From Viscum album (Eukaryota; Streptophyta; Magnoliopsida; Santalales; Viscaceae): a stretch of DNA of 64,000 bases. The stretch covers positions 1,548,716,868 through 1,548,780,867 of the forward strand of contig OY728122.1 of NCBI GenBank assembly GCA_963277665.1, in the 5' to 3' direction. The notes under the pieces were generated by a model. That model saw only the letters and a program-made list of their open reading frames with translations, had not been told where the DNA came from and did no database searches. Positions 34,132 to 47,478 of the stretch are shown piece by piece. Position 1 is the first letter of the stretch; the number at the start of each line of letters is the position of its first letter. Both the position numbers and the translations under genes were made by a program.

Positions 34132-35947
34132 TGTGATGTTTGATTTGTGACAACAATAAATATAATTGTTCAATGATACCCCCACAAGGGTTCTGGGAGT
34201 AGCATAAGGATGATCTATTTTATGATGGGTAGGATGTAAGATCCTATAATTTTTTAAGATATGTACCAATTTGAATTTTTCATTGGAACGTGATAGATGA
34301 GTTTTGTTTAGAGACATAGAGAGGTTAATGGAAAAAATAACATACAACTCTAGGGTTTTTATAGTATTAATTAATGGAGTCCGGGTATAAATGTGTAAAA
34401 TGGTTTATGAGTGTTTTCTTTTATTTATAATGGTTCATCAGTGTTGGGAGATATTATTTGTATACTAGTCTAAAAATGTTCTCTGGAAGTTTGAACATCG
34501 TGAATGTGTTACGATATATGTAAATTCAATTGCATATTTCATGATCTAGCACATGGTGTGATATTTTTATACATCTTGTCAAATGTTCATCTCATGTAAA
34601 AGTTGTAAAGGGAAAAATAATAAACCAAGGTGACGTGTTTTTTTGGCATATCTTATTAATTGATGAATAAAAAATGTTAAATGGTTACATGTTGTTTAAT
34701 TCTTTTCCATTATAGTTTTATGACATCTAAATCATTTGGATTCATTCATTTTTTTCACATTAATCCCTCTACCATCATGCAATGAATTATTTATAGGTTA
34801 TATTTGTTCCCTTCCATCCTTTTCATATATTTGGTTATAACATCTTATCCCTATAGAGTGGTCCTGTTTATGTTTTCCCATCTCTTCCATTTTTATCCTT
34901 CATTGTGGTTCATATATTTTGACTGTATTTGGATTTGGATAAAACTGGATTTTTTATGATCTAGATTTACCTCAATGATCTTGGTCACATTTTTTTTGGT
35001 GTTACCCATTTGTTTGTTTATTACATTAGTATATAAAGGTAGGGAGTCAAAAAAAACCTAGTGTCATGTTTAGCTGTCATGTATTTGAATTATTGTAATT
35101 GTTCCAAAATCAACTATGTTCTAATTAGATAAATCATGGATAGGATTTTTTCTCATATCACTTGGATATAATAGATAGTGACCTAGAATATGATTTCTTA
35201 TTGGATGGGGAAAACCATTAATATATATGTGAATTATATAATTGATTAATGTGAGTTTATCCTGACATGATATTTGTTGGTGATTACTTTGTGTGTAATC
35301 TCTTTGGTTAGATCTTGTGGGATATTGTTATAGATACTATTAAAATGATATATTTAAATGAATGTATAATGGATGGATAAAAGTAAATCGTTATAATTAA
35401 CCAATGAGAGTTGTGATTTGAGGTTGTGATATCCTTTTTTATGACTTGTTGTGTTATAATTTTGTAATTAATTTATTGAGTGGGCTCTACCTAGTACCAT
35501 GCATTAATCCACATATGGAGCATTCACAATATACTACAATTTTTTAAAGCTTATATTGAGTGGGATCACTGTAGTCTCATGCCATAATGGTTATATTGAG
35601 AGTTCTATAATTACTCCTATGATGTAATGTTTATATTGATTGGGTTCTACCAAGGCCACTGTTGAAATTCTGATATAGTTGGCATGGTGAATATTTGAGT
35701 GATTTTTAGATGGATATATTGTTATGGTTGGAAAAATTGTGTTACTTTATTAAAGACATTCATTCGTTGTTATAAAATAGGGTGATTTATTTAATGTATT
35801 AACTGATAAATTAATACACATGTTTATCACATTATTGCTTGAAAATATTGTAAGAATTTTTTTTTGACAAAGTGGTGTTGAACTAACGACACTTATTCAA
35901 CCTAATCAGGTAGTCATTTAATACCCTATAAGATTTCATGGATGTTG
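34132..35947 (+). repeat. E1 3' LTR, first part
   Basis: Begins TGTGATG after the polypurine tract and aligns with 5637 to about 7390 of the 5' LTR. It is cut at 35947 by element C. The remaining about 450 bases lie at 47479-47931. Confidence 0.65.
35470..35665 (+). repeat. Tandem repeat in E1 3' LTR
   Basis: Four units, each like 'ttatattgagtgggatcac..tagtctcatg..ataatg', start near 35471, 35550, 35595 and 35632. The unit core corresponds to 'cctagtcccatgttgtaatg' in the 5' LTR. Spacing in the last three is about 40 bp. Confidence 0.6.
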
Positions 35948-38900
35948 TTTAATGACCAATAATATTATTAATTAAAATTAAATTCTTATAAATATTCCAT
36001 TTAGTATAAATAACCTAAAATCACATAGTGAATAAAATATAATCATTATATATGATGAATGAATGAAATAAGTGGTATTTTATGAAATTCATGAACATAA
36101 ACAAATCGAATAGTAACCATTGAATAATAACCTCACCAATGAAATTATTAATAAATTTTTCATATATTGTGAAAAAAATATAATACATTTATATCATAAA
36201 ATATGTAAATTAATGATTTAAGAATGATAAATTATCAATTTATAATCTTATTATACATAAATTTTTATTTACTAATTTATAATTAATATAATGATTTAAA
36301 TTTAAAATTATTTTCATAAAATTTATTAATAACGTAATATTTTGTTATCGTGATTATAAGATGAATTTATGAGACAATAATAAATTTTAAATGTGTCATA
36401 AAATGAATTATAATATTATAATCATTATTTTTCCAATAAATGAATTATTCTATTAAAATCTAAATTTATTATTTATATAAAATTATTATTATAAATATAT
36501 TATACTTTTTATTTATACACATTGAAAATTGGTTAGGGTGAATTTATACGATTTTTCTAGTATTGTGGAATTTTTTTGTATAGTAAAATACAATTATTTA
36601 TGATATTTATTAAATACATGAGCTATTGTTTCATGGATGATGTATGTATGATGTAAGACCATAATATCAAACACTAATTCCTTATTTATAATATCAACTG
36701 ATATTTGTTGAATCAATTGACATTCATGAGCCAAAATAAAAAAAATTACTATAATAATAAAAAATAACCCTCCCCTCCCCTATAAATATCACCCCTCACC
36801 ACCACTTCTCCTCACACCTTTAGGGATATGAATCTTGTCAAAATTATTACCCATAATAATTCGATTTTTATCCCCAACATAAATGATCCATTTCTTCCAA
36901 AAAAATTCCAAACATAACTTCACTAAGGAGTCTCTTAAGGAAAAGAATTTCAAGATGTAAAATCCTCTTTTGTTTTATTCTAATTTAATTTAAATTTATT
37001 TTATTTTCTTTTATAACCCTCACCTCACATCCTAATTACATCATGGAATGATAAATCCAATATGCTTTATTTAATTAAATTTTATAGTTTTAAGGTAATA
37101 ATCAATCCTCTGATTTATTGAGTCTTCATTTTATTTTAAAAAATGAAATCATCGTATGCGAGTTGTCGATTTACCGCGACCATAGATTATGAATATTCAT
37201 TTTCCATTTCCACCATCAATTATGGTAATAAATAAATTATTATATTTAAAATAGAAAATAATTTATTTTTAATATATTATTTAATGTTATTGAGCTAGGT
37301 TATATGCATAATATTAAATATTAAATTGAAACATTTTCATGATGATTGAAATGTCACATAAATATACTACCATTATTCATTACCAATTTATATATTGAAT
37401 CATTTGAATTTATCTAATCAAAAATGTTTATTGAACCATTTAAAAAAATTTAGGAGAATAAATATTATATAATTAAATATTAGGAGTTTTTCTGCCATTT
37501 GATAAGAACAACCATGATTAAACTGAAGGGGAGTAATAATAATATCATGAAATGAATTCCCTCATAATATAAAAATTAAACAATATAACCTAAAAAAATG
37601 TCCGTAAATAAAAATAATAAAATTATAATAAATTATATACAATAAAAATCATATTAGAGTTAAATAATTAATTAATCTTATTTTATTATCAAGAACAATA
37701 AGTCCATGTATAGAACGGTTTCAATGATAATATAAGGGATTCTCTTTGAACCACAAAATTTCATATGTGTTATGATTACTCTAAATTTAAAAAAAAATTA
37801 TTTATTTTAGTTTTTTTAGTTAATTCATTTATTATCCTTTTATATGTTCCAAAATTATGTAACTATAAAAATTCATCATAATTTAATGGGGAAATAAATG
37901 TTTTATATGGTTACTTTTCAAATTCCATTTCACAAGATAGCTAGATTAAAGGGAACTTCCAAATTTCTTAACCATTTTCACATATAATCCATAATATATA
38001 TAAATCCCCAATAATTTTTTGTAAAATAAGTAATTTTATCTTTGAAATATCTCTTGGTTAATTTCTCATATTATATAAAAAGATTATTCCTTTTCTGATT
38101 TCAACGATCTTTAAAATTTTCCATAAAAAACAGTAAAATGTTTCATTTATATTATTTCTTAAACACATGATTAACATGTTTTCACTTAATTTGGACATGA
38201 TTTATCATTATGTAGGTATATTTTATCTAATTAATTTCCATTTATGATTTAAATCCATTATTTCATGAACACTTTTTTGATACAGCCATTTTTATGCTTT
38301 ATGTTAAAAATATGATACCAATTTATTTGGATCGGTAACCTTTATGTTTATGTTTTATTATTCTTGTTGAACAAATTTGTATAAACATGTTCGATTTTGT
38401 GCGTCCATATAGTGATCCAATTCATTGGGTAATGTGTAGTATCATGAGAGATCGTGTTGGGACATGGAGTAAAACTTGTTTTATTTGGGTGATTTTTCTG
38501 CCACAAGAAATGGTACTAGTAAATATCCTCGAATCATTCTTATTTTCTATTGTATAATTTTTCTCATATTCGTTTGTTTCCATGATTAGATGATCCCATG
38601 ATCTACATTTTATGATTCCCTATGTTTATTCTTGTTCCACACCTTTTTTTCATTATTTTATATATTTTATCACATGTTCTATTAATTATTCCCGTGTTAA
38701 TTTCATTGCTCAAATTTTTACCCTATCTATTTTCAATGTATTATCAATGTTATACTATGAATTTTTCAAATATTAATTGAATATATATGGTAATTAGTTT
38801 TTGATATAAAAGTTGTTTTTTTTATTTCATGCTTAATAATTACTTACCTAATAATCCAAATATGGTAGAACTTATTATCCATGGTTTGAATTTAATAGTT

Positions 38901-38973
38901 AATTATTCCTAAAAAATGTTAAAATATGTGTACTATGATCGTTCCATTATAGTTTGTATCAAATCATTTCATA
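35948..38973 (+). repeat. Element C 5' LTR
   Basis: The end at 'tttcata' (38973) was aligned with the LTR end of B. The following 'gttattttttat' is the likely wreck of the primer site. It contains a TATA box (36781-36788) in the same context as B's second box, and the block 'cattgggtaatgtgtagtatcatga' (38423-38447) shared with B. The distance from LTR start to the block 'agggtgaattta' is about 590 bases, against about 870-940 in B and A. It lacks the part that holds the LTR ORF there. Confidence 0.6.
36781..36788 (+). promoter_or_regulatory. Element C LTR TATA box
   Basis: 'cctataaatatcacccctca' is a clean TATA box. The 3' LTR copy (44540-44547) reads GATAAATA. It corresponds to TATATAAACCCACCC in element B. 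Confidence 0.5.
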
Positions 38974-40400
38974 GTTATTTTTTATATTAATATTTGAAAA
39001 ATATAGTAAAAACCCTAGGGATAATTCTATCACTATGGATAATATATAATTAAACATAGGGAATCAGATTTTAAGATATAAATTCCATTTATAATTTAAT
39101 ACATATATGTTCAATTTTTTCCTTTTTATATTTTTAATAGATATGTATTGAGTCACACATAAATGTCCTCTATTTTTCATAGTTAATGGATTTAAATATG
39201 ATAACTTTTTCCACAATCAATGTGAATGGTAATGTGATGATTTTTTTATTGAAATGCCAAAAAAATATGGGAAAATTCCCTCAAAAAATCATAAAATTAC
39301 TTTATAAATAGGCTCATGATGAGAATAATAATTTGAATTGTGTGTAATTACATCCTCCTAAGAAAGTGAATTTTGCATTTTCATCATTAGTGGACATTCA
39401 GATACATTCATCTTGAAACAATCGATTAACATTATTGAGAAGATATTAAATGTCTATTATTTCTCAATAGAGGACGAATTAAAATAGTTGGTGTATAGTT
39501 TTGATGAGTAATATGGGGAAAGTTTTACAATAATGAAAAACAACAAGATTACTGATAAAATTTATTTAATAGAAGAGAATTATTTCAATTAAAAAATTCA
39601 ATAAGTATTTTCTGTGAACTCATCACTTCAATATGGAAAGGGTTTCCTCAAACTAAATTGAATAGATGAAGATTATATCATGGTGTGTGAGTACAACATT
39701 ACAAGGCTTCCATGATACACCTACAACTCTATCATGAACACTAGAAGAAAATTGGATCACTTCTTTAGTGTATGTAATCCGAGGGTACAAATGGATTCGC
39801 AGATCCAAGATATTAATTGTCATGATGTGCTTTTCCATTTCTACCTTGATGTTGTAATACAGACTATATACTCTTAGTGGGAATTTGGGATAGGAGATAA
39901 AAGGTGAAAATTGGAGTTTAATATGGGAGTATCAATATATAAATAACATGATAGAATGAAAATAAAACATAACACGTGTCCAAATTGTTGGATGAAATTT
40001 TTTAGGAATTTTATAAGGGGAACTATGAGATTTATTAAATGTGGATGAAAGGAGAATCAAGATATAAATATCTAAAGAGAGATGAATAATCCAACAAATA
40101 TGGAGGAATAAGGTAATGTTTATATGAACACTCAACCTATATTGTAGTGTAACAACTGTAAGGAACATTGTAAATTTTAAATATAATTCCATATGTTCTG
40201 GTTTGTCGAAGGTGGAAAAAAAACCACTAAGGCATCAATGAAGGGAACATTATATCATTACTACTGAGATGAAACCCAATAGAGATATGGAGATAGGTAC
40301 ACTAGTTATTCATTTATGAATATCGAACATTCAATTTGATTCTATGTATATGAATTCATTTAGATATTGAAAATTTATTATAACTATTCAAACACCAACT
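38974..40400 (+). pseudogene. Element C leader and gag relic
   Basis: A PPKKVNFAF reading at about 39355 matches the PPKKKKVAIERF start of the B capsid region. At about 40250-40370 pieces match B's knuckle-to-protease stretch: 'tacactagttattcattt' corresponds to 'tacaatagttattcattc' at 24690. The opposite-strand frames at 39653 and 39932 are shadows. Confidence 0.5.
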
Positions 40401-42180
40401 AAATATATAGAGGTTGTGTTATATGTGATAATAGAATATGGGGAAATTTTTAAATACAATTTTTATAACTCCTCCATCATAAATATTTTTGAGTTGAACC
40501 TCCAAAAAAAATTCCTTAAATCCTTTGGTGGAGTTCAACTATATTTTGGGAATTTGTTGTATATATTTATACAAAGAAAACATTAGTATTTTAGAAAGGT
40601 AGATCACTCATCACATCCCAAGGCATCCTAAAATTCTATAAAACTGTTAGGAGGAAGATGAATCTCTTTCGGAATCATTACCTCAAGTGTGTGACTCTTT
40701 TTTCTTATGACAAATCAGATCTATAAGAAATTATTAACTCAATGGATAACCTGATTCTTCCGGAAAAGACCGTTCTGGGAGATTATACAGATGTGTTAAC
40801 TGAATAATTGTATGTTATTCCTCCTAATGATAGGATGGGTTCTCGATTGAACATATTTTTGGATCTCTAAAAATACCAAATACACCTTATTGAATGTCCA
40901 TCATTGAGTGGGAGGAACTGAATAATAAGTTACATTGGAATCTGGGTGATGGATTTATAAAACTATGTCCTTTTCCATGTGGTGTGATGGTCCTAATCAA
41001 CATAAATAAGGATGGATCAAAGTACCTGAACATTTATTATCATGTTCTTAAAAAATCGTGATAAAGAAAAAGTATTAATTTCCATGAATAGATGGATTGT
41101 TTGATAAACTACATGGGGCCTAGTATTTCCCTTAGTTAGACCTTCAATGGGGATATCAAAAATCAATGGTGGGGAATGAATGTATACACACGGAAGTCAT
41201 TCAAACATGGTATGAAAATAATTATTTCATTGTTATGCCCTTTAGGCTCATTATTTATATATAAATTTCCGTGTACATAAGGAATATAGTCTTTACATAT
41301 TACCACAAAATTATTTGTAGTCTTAATTGATGATATTTGGATATACATTGTGAGTAAGAAGGAAAATTATTAGAATTTGAATACTATGATAATTAACATG
41401 GGAGAGTAGAAACTTTAGGAAACATACCGTAAATGGGTTTTCTAGATAGAAGAGGTATAAGTTTTTTGAAATTTTATCACATGAAAAGGAATATATGTTT
41501 TCCCTTATAAGGTAATGTGAATAAAATAGTGTCATAGGCCCACATCTATAATAGAGAACTATAGTTTCCATGGTCATGCTTAGTATTTATAGAAATTTGT
41601 AAAAAACTTCTCATGATTGTCAAATACACTATCCATGCTAACACAAAAAGGAAATATTTTTATCTAGACCAGTTAATGTTAAGACTTCTTAATAGATTTG
41701 AGAAAGTATATTACTATTTTACTATTACTCACACTTCTAACAATTAGGGGAACAATTTTTGTTCACAATTCTTCTTAAAATAAGTTTTTGAGCTATGTAC
41801 AGATCCCAAATGCTAATGTGATAGCCTATGATTCAATGAAGTTACAAATTTTTCCGAAAAATGTTCTTAAGAATGATCAAGAGGTGGTGGTTGTGATCTT
41901 CACTCTACAAATATAGAGGCATTATCTCTCTAAGGAGAAGTGTGAAATATATACAGATCATAAGAACCTCAAATAAATATTCAGATAGAAGGATCATAAT
42001 ATATTCTAGCGAATTTTTTTATTGATCATAATGGATTATAACTACTCAATCATCTACTAACATTGTAAGGAAAATAATGTGGCACATTCTCTATACAGAA
42101 AGGATCCTGCAACATTATCAGTTAATTGATTTTATTAGTATCCAATTATCATATATTTTCAAAGGATATAAAAGGTAATC
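40401..42180 (+). pseudogene. pol: Element C protease, RT and RNase H relic
   Basis: RT is recognisable by nucleotide and frame similarity to B. Examples are 'gggttctcgattgaac' (about 40836, compare FSIEIIPG), 'ccatgtggtgtgatggtcctaatcaacata' (40975-41004), 'gatggattgtttgataaact' (41089) and 'ttaattgatgatatttggata' (41323, the IDD motif). RNase H shows [11 protein letters not shown] (about 41943) and YYRCGPM-type shadows on the other strand. Many stops. Confidence 0.6.
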
Positions 42181-43690
42181 ATATTTAAAGTACCACCAAC
42201 AATACATTCTCAAATTATTTCTCAACCATTCCTTTTAGGGAAAAATAAACGATCCAAAAAAATGATGTGTAAATTCAAAAAAATGTGGAGGCTGGTAGAG
42301 AGGATAAATCCTAAAAATTCAAAATTGATGCAGAATGAGTTATATGATTTGGTTCAAGACTGTGTAACATACAGTCAATATATAAAGATAGAGCTTCTAA
42401 ACGATGCACATATCTCAACCTTATCTATTAACCCTATGAGAAAAAAGATGTATCAAGAACATTGAGAGAAATATATGTGGTAAAATATAAAGAAGGAGAA
42501 CGATGAATATACATCAAATTGGTTAGACTGTTGAAAGTAAAAATACTAAGAGGATGATTCAACCATTACCCATACCAAAAAGGAAATGAGAAAACATCAC
42601 CATAGACTTTGTCCCTTGACTGCCATGGACATCTAGAGAATTCATTGTTATATGGGTTGTTGTGGATCACCTAATAAATACATACTAATTTATCCCAATT
42701 AGAGAATACATATGACTCTGTCAGCATGAATGGATAATGATTATAGATTTTTGAGGCATTATGGAGTAAAATTGTTAATTATATCTAATTGATATTTGAG
42801 ATTTAACCCCATGTTCTTGAAAAGACAACACCCTCCTCGGAACACTACATTGCACATCCTTATATCCTATCATCATTAAACAGATGGATAGTTTTACTAG
42901 ACTGTTCATCTAATATAAGACATGTTTAGAGAATTTTATAGGAACATCAACGGAGGATGGTACCAACATTTTCCATGGGTCTAGTCTTCTTACAACAATT
43001 GATTCCACACGATAATCAAAATGGATCCATATAATACCTTTTTATTGGAAGAGATATAGAACATAGGATTACTGTGATGAAATCCATGAATTCATGATTT
43101 TTTGGAAATTAAATGGTTGAATAAATGTTATAAATGATGAAAACCATTAATCATTACATCAAGGAAACCTGATTTTGATAGATACGTTATGTAGACAATC
43201 ATTGGTGACACAACGAGTTTACATTTGGAAACATGGTATTCCACTACATATCCCCATGGAAGATGATCTTGATATTTTTTATGAAATAAAAGTAGTGTCC
43301 ATGAAACATCATCACCTCGGATATTCGTGAACAAGTGAATGACATGTCATATCGACTAGTAAATCCACCTACCATGTCCCATGTTCAAGATGTACTCAAC
43401 GTTTCCCTCTTGAGAAAGTACTTACCAGATCCTTCCCATGTACTAAATCCGAAGGTGTTATAACCGAAGAGTGAACTATCGTACGAATAGAATATGGTGA
43501 AGATCTTGGAATATAGTGATAATTCTCAGCATAATAAGGCTACTAACTCATCCAATTTACTATGGTGTAATTATATATTATAAGAGGTGACATGTGAATA
43601 GAATGTAATGAAGTAGAATTATATTCATATGTTTTCACCTTAAAATGTAGGATGAAAGTTTTAGGATGAAATTTCAAAAAGGGGGAAGAA
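42181..43690 (+). pseudogene. pol: Element C integrase and chromodomain relic
   Basis: Pieces match B in order. The zinc-binding stretch is at 42370-42480 and 'ccattacccataccaaaaaggaaatgag' (42563-42590) corresponds to B 26978. The core start is 'accatagactttgtccc' (about 42599) and the tail reads 'atatcgactagtaaatccacc' (43352). The chromodomain reading YEYNMVKILEYSDN (with one stop, about 43477) is followed by the polypurine tract 'agggggaagaa' directly before 43691. Confidence 0.6.
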
Positions 43691-46600
43691 TATATTGAAT
43701 GAATTATTTATAAATGCAAATTCCATTATTATAAATATTTCAAATAATTTAGGGTACCTAATATCAACTGGAGAACATTATAAAAACATTATAAATGATG
43801 AATAAATGAAATTAGTTATATTTCTAGAAATTAATGAACATATACCAACATAATAATAACAAAACTAGTAGTATATTAAACTCACCTGGGAATGTATAAA
43901 TAATGATTATGAATGTTATGAATTAAAATATTATATATACATATATATAATGGAATATGAAAGTAAAAGATTCAAAAAATGATAAATTAATTATTGGTAT
44001 TTTTATGAAACATAATTTATTATATATATTCATTTTATTAATATAATGATTTAAATGAAAATTTATTTTCATAAAATGTAACAGTAAATTAATAAATTGT
44101 TTTATTATGATTATAAGAAAATTTTATGAGAATTTAATTAATTTTATTAAGTTTCACAAAATTATTAATCGTATTAAAATCATTATTTTTTAAATAAATG
44201 AGGATTTTAATTGAAATTAAATTTCACATATTTTAAAAATATTTTCCTAATGTAGAGTCCATTTTAGAATAAAATATTTCTATAACTATTTAGGTTTAAT
44301 GTTTGGGAGTTTTCTAAAATAGATGATTTTTTTGTGAATAGTGAACTATGGTAATATATGGTATTTAAAAAAACATGATTTGTTGATTCATGGATGATGT
44401 ACGGACAATGTAAGACCATAAAATCTCTCTATACTTCATTATTTAACATATTTATTCATATTTTTCAAATAAATGGATATTTTGTATCGAAAATAAAAAA
44501 ATATTAAATATAGTAATAAAAAATACACTTATCCCATATGATAAATATCACCCCTCAGCATCTCTTCTACTCACCCGTCAAAGCATAAAATATTGTCTAA
44601 AAAGTTATAGGTCAAACTTCTATGTCTATAGTACACATCCTATATCAATTAGGTTCAAAAAAATCCAAACCCAATTTCCATATAGAGGCTCTGAAGGATA
44701 TGAAGTTCAAGAGGTTAAATATTCATAGGTTTTTTCTTTTAATTTCATTTCTATTTTTTTATTTTCTTTTATTATCCTCCCCACACCTCTATATCCTAAA
44801 AGGGAATGACAAATATGTTATCATTTATATAAAATATTTTTACTATGTTAATGGAATAAACCATCATCAAATCTCTTAACGCTTCCATTTATTCTAAAAA
44901 ATAAATCATCATTGAAATTTGGTTTAGTTTACTTACGATGAAATAATATAAAAGATATTAATATAAGGTTATAAAAATTAGTATTTTTGATTAAGTGTGA
45001 TCAAATTGGTCAAGTATTATGATTCTCATACTTTATCAATTCTTGGTATAGGTTTATGATCGTTTAATCCCATTGACCAAGAGTTCACCACTATATTGAG
45101 CTTCTATCGCACATTGTGTTGTGGGGGACACATTGTCTCACAACGTAAAAATCAAATGGTAAATATATCACCACTATTATAAGACCATTTTGAATCATCC
45201 ATCCACATTTTATAATTATTCCTTCATTATATCCTTTTTATGTTGTGTACTATACCACATGATATATAAACATTGTGAATTTTTTATCAACATTTAGGGT
45301 CACCATTAAAATTAGTACTTTACCATCCTAGAGACTTATGATTACGAATGTTTGAAAACAAACACTATTAAAATTCATGGACCACACTAAATACAAAATA
45401 CCTCAAAATTAATCATTCATCGTATCCATTTGTTCCTCCCATTTGAATACATAGTCTATAGCCAATAATATCTACACAAAGATAACTGAATTTTTAAAAA
45501 TCCCCGACATAAAAATGAGGAAGGAAAGTGGAAAAGTTATTATACCATTCAACATGTTAAAAATTAAATATTAAAAAATTCAATGATAATATCTCACTAA
45601 CCATGTAATATAACCATCTACCCAACACATAAATTATTCAATGTCCCAAATAACATGTAATTTACTGACAACCAATTTTCCCACTTGAGGTGTTGAGTTG
45701 TTGTGTTCATTGGTGATGCATTTGAATTTACCCTCACTATATTCATGGATGGACATAAAAAAAATTTATAGTAAAACCAATTTAAAATTTAATAATTATA
45801 GCTTATTTAAGATTATAGAACCATAATATTATCATAATATTAAATAATAAAACTAAACAAGTTTTGATGAAGAAAAATTCACCAAAATAAACTAACATTC
45901 ATCATTAACATTTTATATAGTGAATAATAATCATTTACTTGAAAAAATGATAAATGAATCCATTTGAAATTATATATGTGAATTAATATCATTTCATTCT
46001 ACTTATAGTGTTTTTCTATTATTTGAGAAGAACTCCCCTTATTAATCTCAAGGAAACAAATCATAAAATCATGAAACGAACACTCTCAAAATAACAAAAT
46101 TGAACACTATAACTAAAAAAATCCATAAATGAACATAATATAATTATTATAAATTATATAAAATAATAATATGTTCTGAAATAAATTATTTATGAATCAT
46201 ATATTATTATCCTAGACATTATGTGTGAGTATAGAATAGTTTCAGACATAAGGTAATGGATCTTTTCAAACCTCCAAATTACCTTTTGGTCACACATAAT
46301 CATTCATTGCACTAATCTATTTATGATTTATTTTTATTAAATTATTATAAATTATATTTACGTCTTCAAAAAATATGTATCTTTAGAAATTCATCATTAT
46401 TATATAGTGAAATACATGTTTTATAAGTTTCCATTTCCAATTCCTCTCAACAAGAAATCCTAATTAATGTGAACCTCACAAATTCATACCCATTTTAAAG
46501 TCCCATAAATACTATATTTTAATCCCCCACTATTCTTATAAAATAAATCATTATATTATGATAATATATCTAAGTTAATTTTCAGTTTTATATAACAAAT

Positions 46601-47473
46601 TGTGCATTTTTTTCTTCAAATGATCTTTATTATTATCTATAATGTGACAAAAAATGTCTAATTTCTAATGTTTTTCAAGAAATATATGACATGTGTTGAC
46701 TTTATTTTGACATAAATAATTAGTATTTATTATTATCGTACCTTATTAATTTCCATTTATGATTTCAATCCATTCATTAATGGAAACTGTAGTGACATAT
46801 CCCATTTTTATGCTATATTAGTTGATTTTGACACCCATTCTATTTCATTAGGAACCCCTATGTTTAGGTTTGATTCTTCATGTCACACAAATATGGAAGA
46901 ACATCTTATGATGGGTGTACACACATATCTCTCCAATTCATTATAAAATAATTATTATCAAGATATGTCATTTAAGGATCAGGAGTAAACATAATTCTTT
47001 TATGGGTCATTTTTCTGCCTATGCGTTGGTCCTAGAAGAAATACATGACTCATTCTTATGTAATTTTGTATATTATGTTAACATTCCAATTTTTTTCATG
47101 ATTACATGATGTCTTTATCTAAATTTAATGCTTAAATATTTTAATTCATGTTCTAAGCATTTTTATGTCATCATTTTATTCCTTCTAGCCCATGTGTTAG
47201 GCTTTATTCCAATGTTTATTTCATTAATGTGATTTTTAACTCATCCCATTTTTATTTGTAATCCCCGGGTTATCCAATGTAGATTTAAGAGATCAAGGGA
47301 TGTTAGGATCTTATTTTGGAAATTAAATGATGTAGTTTTTATTAGTTTCAGGCTTTCTAATTATGTATGTAATCCTCCACATATACTAATATTTACGAAC
47401 CTTTGTTTGTATTTCCATGTAGATTATGCTTGAAACCAAGAAAAAATTTATATAAAATGATTGGGTCATTATA
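43691..47473 (+). repeat. Element C 3' LTR
   Basis: Aligned with the 5' LTR at several points, for example 'gatgaataaatgaaat' (43797) with 'gatgaatgaatgaaat' (36054), and 'tagaatagtttcag' (46231) with 'tagaacggtttcaa' (37711). The offset between copies jumps by about 0.76 kb between 44900 and 46000, which marks an insertion here. Confidence 0.6.
44960..45770. other. Unidentified ~0.76-kb insertion in element C 3' LTR
   Basis: This stretch has no counterpart in the 5' LTR, judged by offsets of flanking matches. It has no coding frame, no clear terminal inverted repeats and no poly(A). One less AT-rich spot, 'tgttgtgggggacacattg' (about 45119), is notable. It could be a fragment of another LTR or a non-autonomous DNA element. 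Alternatively the 5' LTR lost it. Confidence 0.4.
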
Positions 47474-47478
47474 TGTAG

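Larger units (their letters stand above)
35948..47473 (+). mobile_element. Element C: old chromovirus inserted in the E1 3' LTR
   Basis: Same broad family as A and B by internal domains. Its LTR starts align with those of B ('tttaatgacc' at 35948, 'tatattgaat' at 43691). It is flanked by TGTTG (35943-35947) and TGTAG (47474-47478), a 4-of-5 match that fits a decayed target duplication. E1 LTR sequence continues directly on the far side. LTRs are about 3026 and 3783 bp; the second carries an extra 0.76 kb. Internal length is about 4.7 kb, close to B. Every coding domain is broken. Confidence 0.7.
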
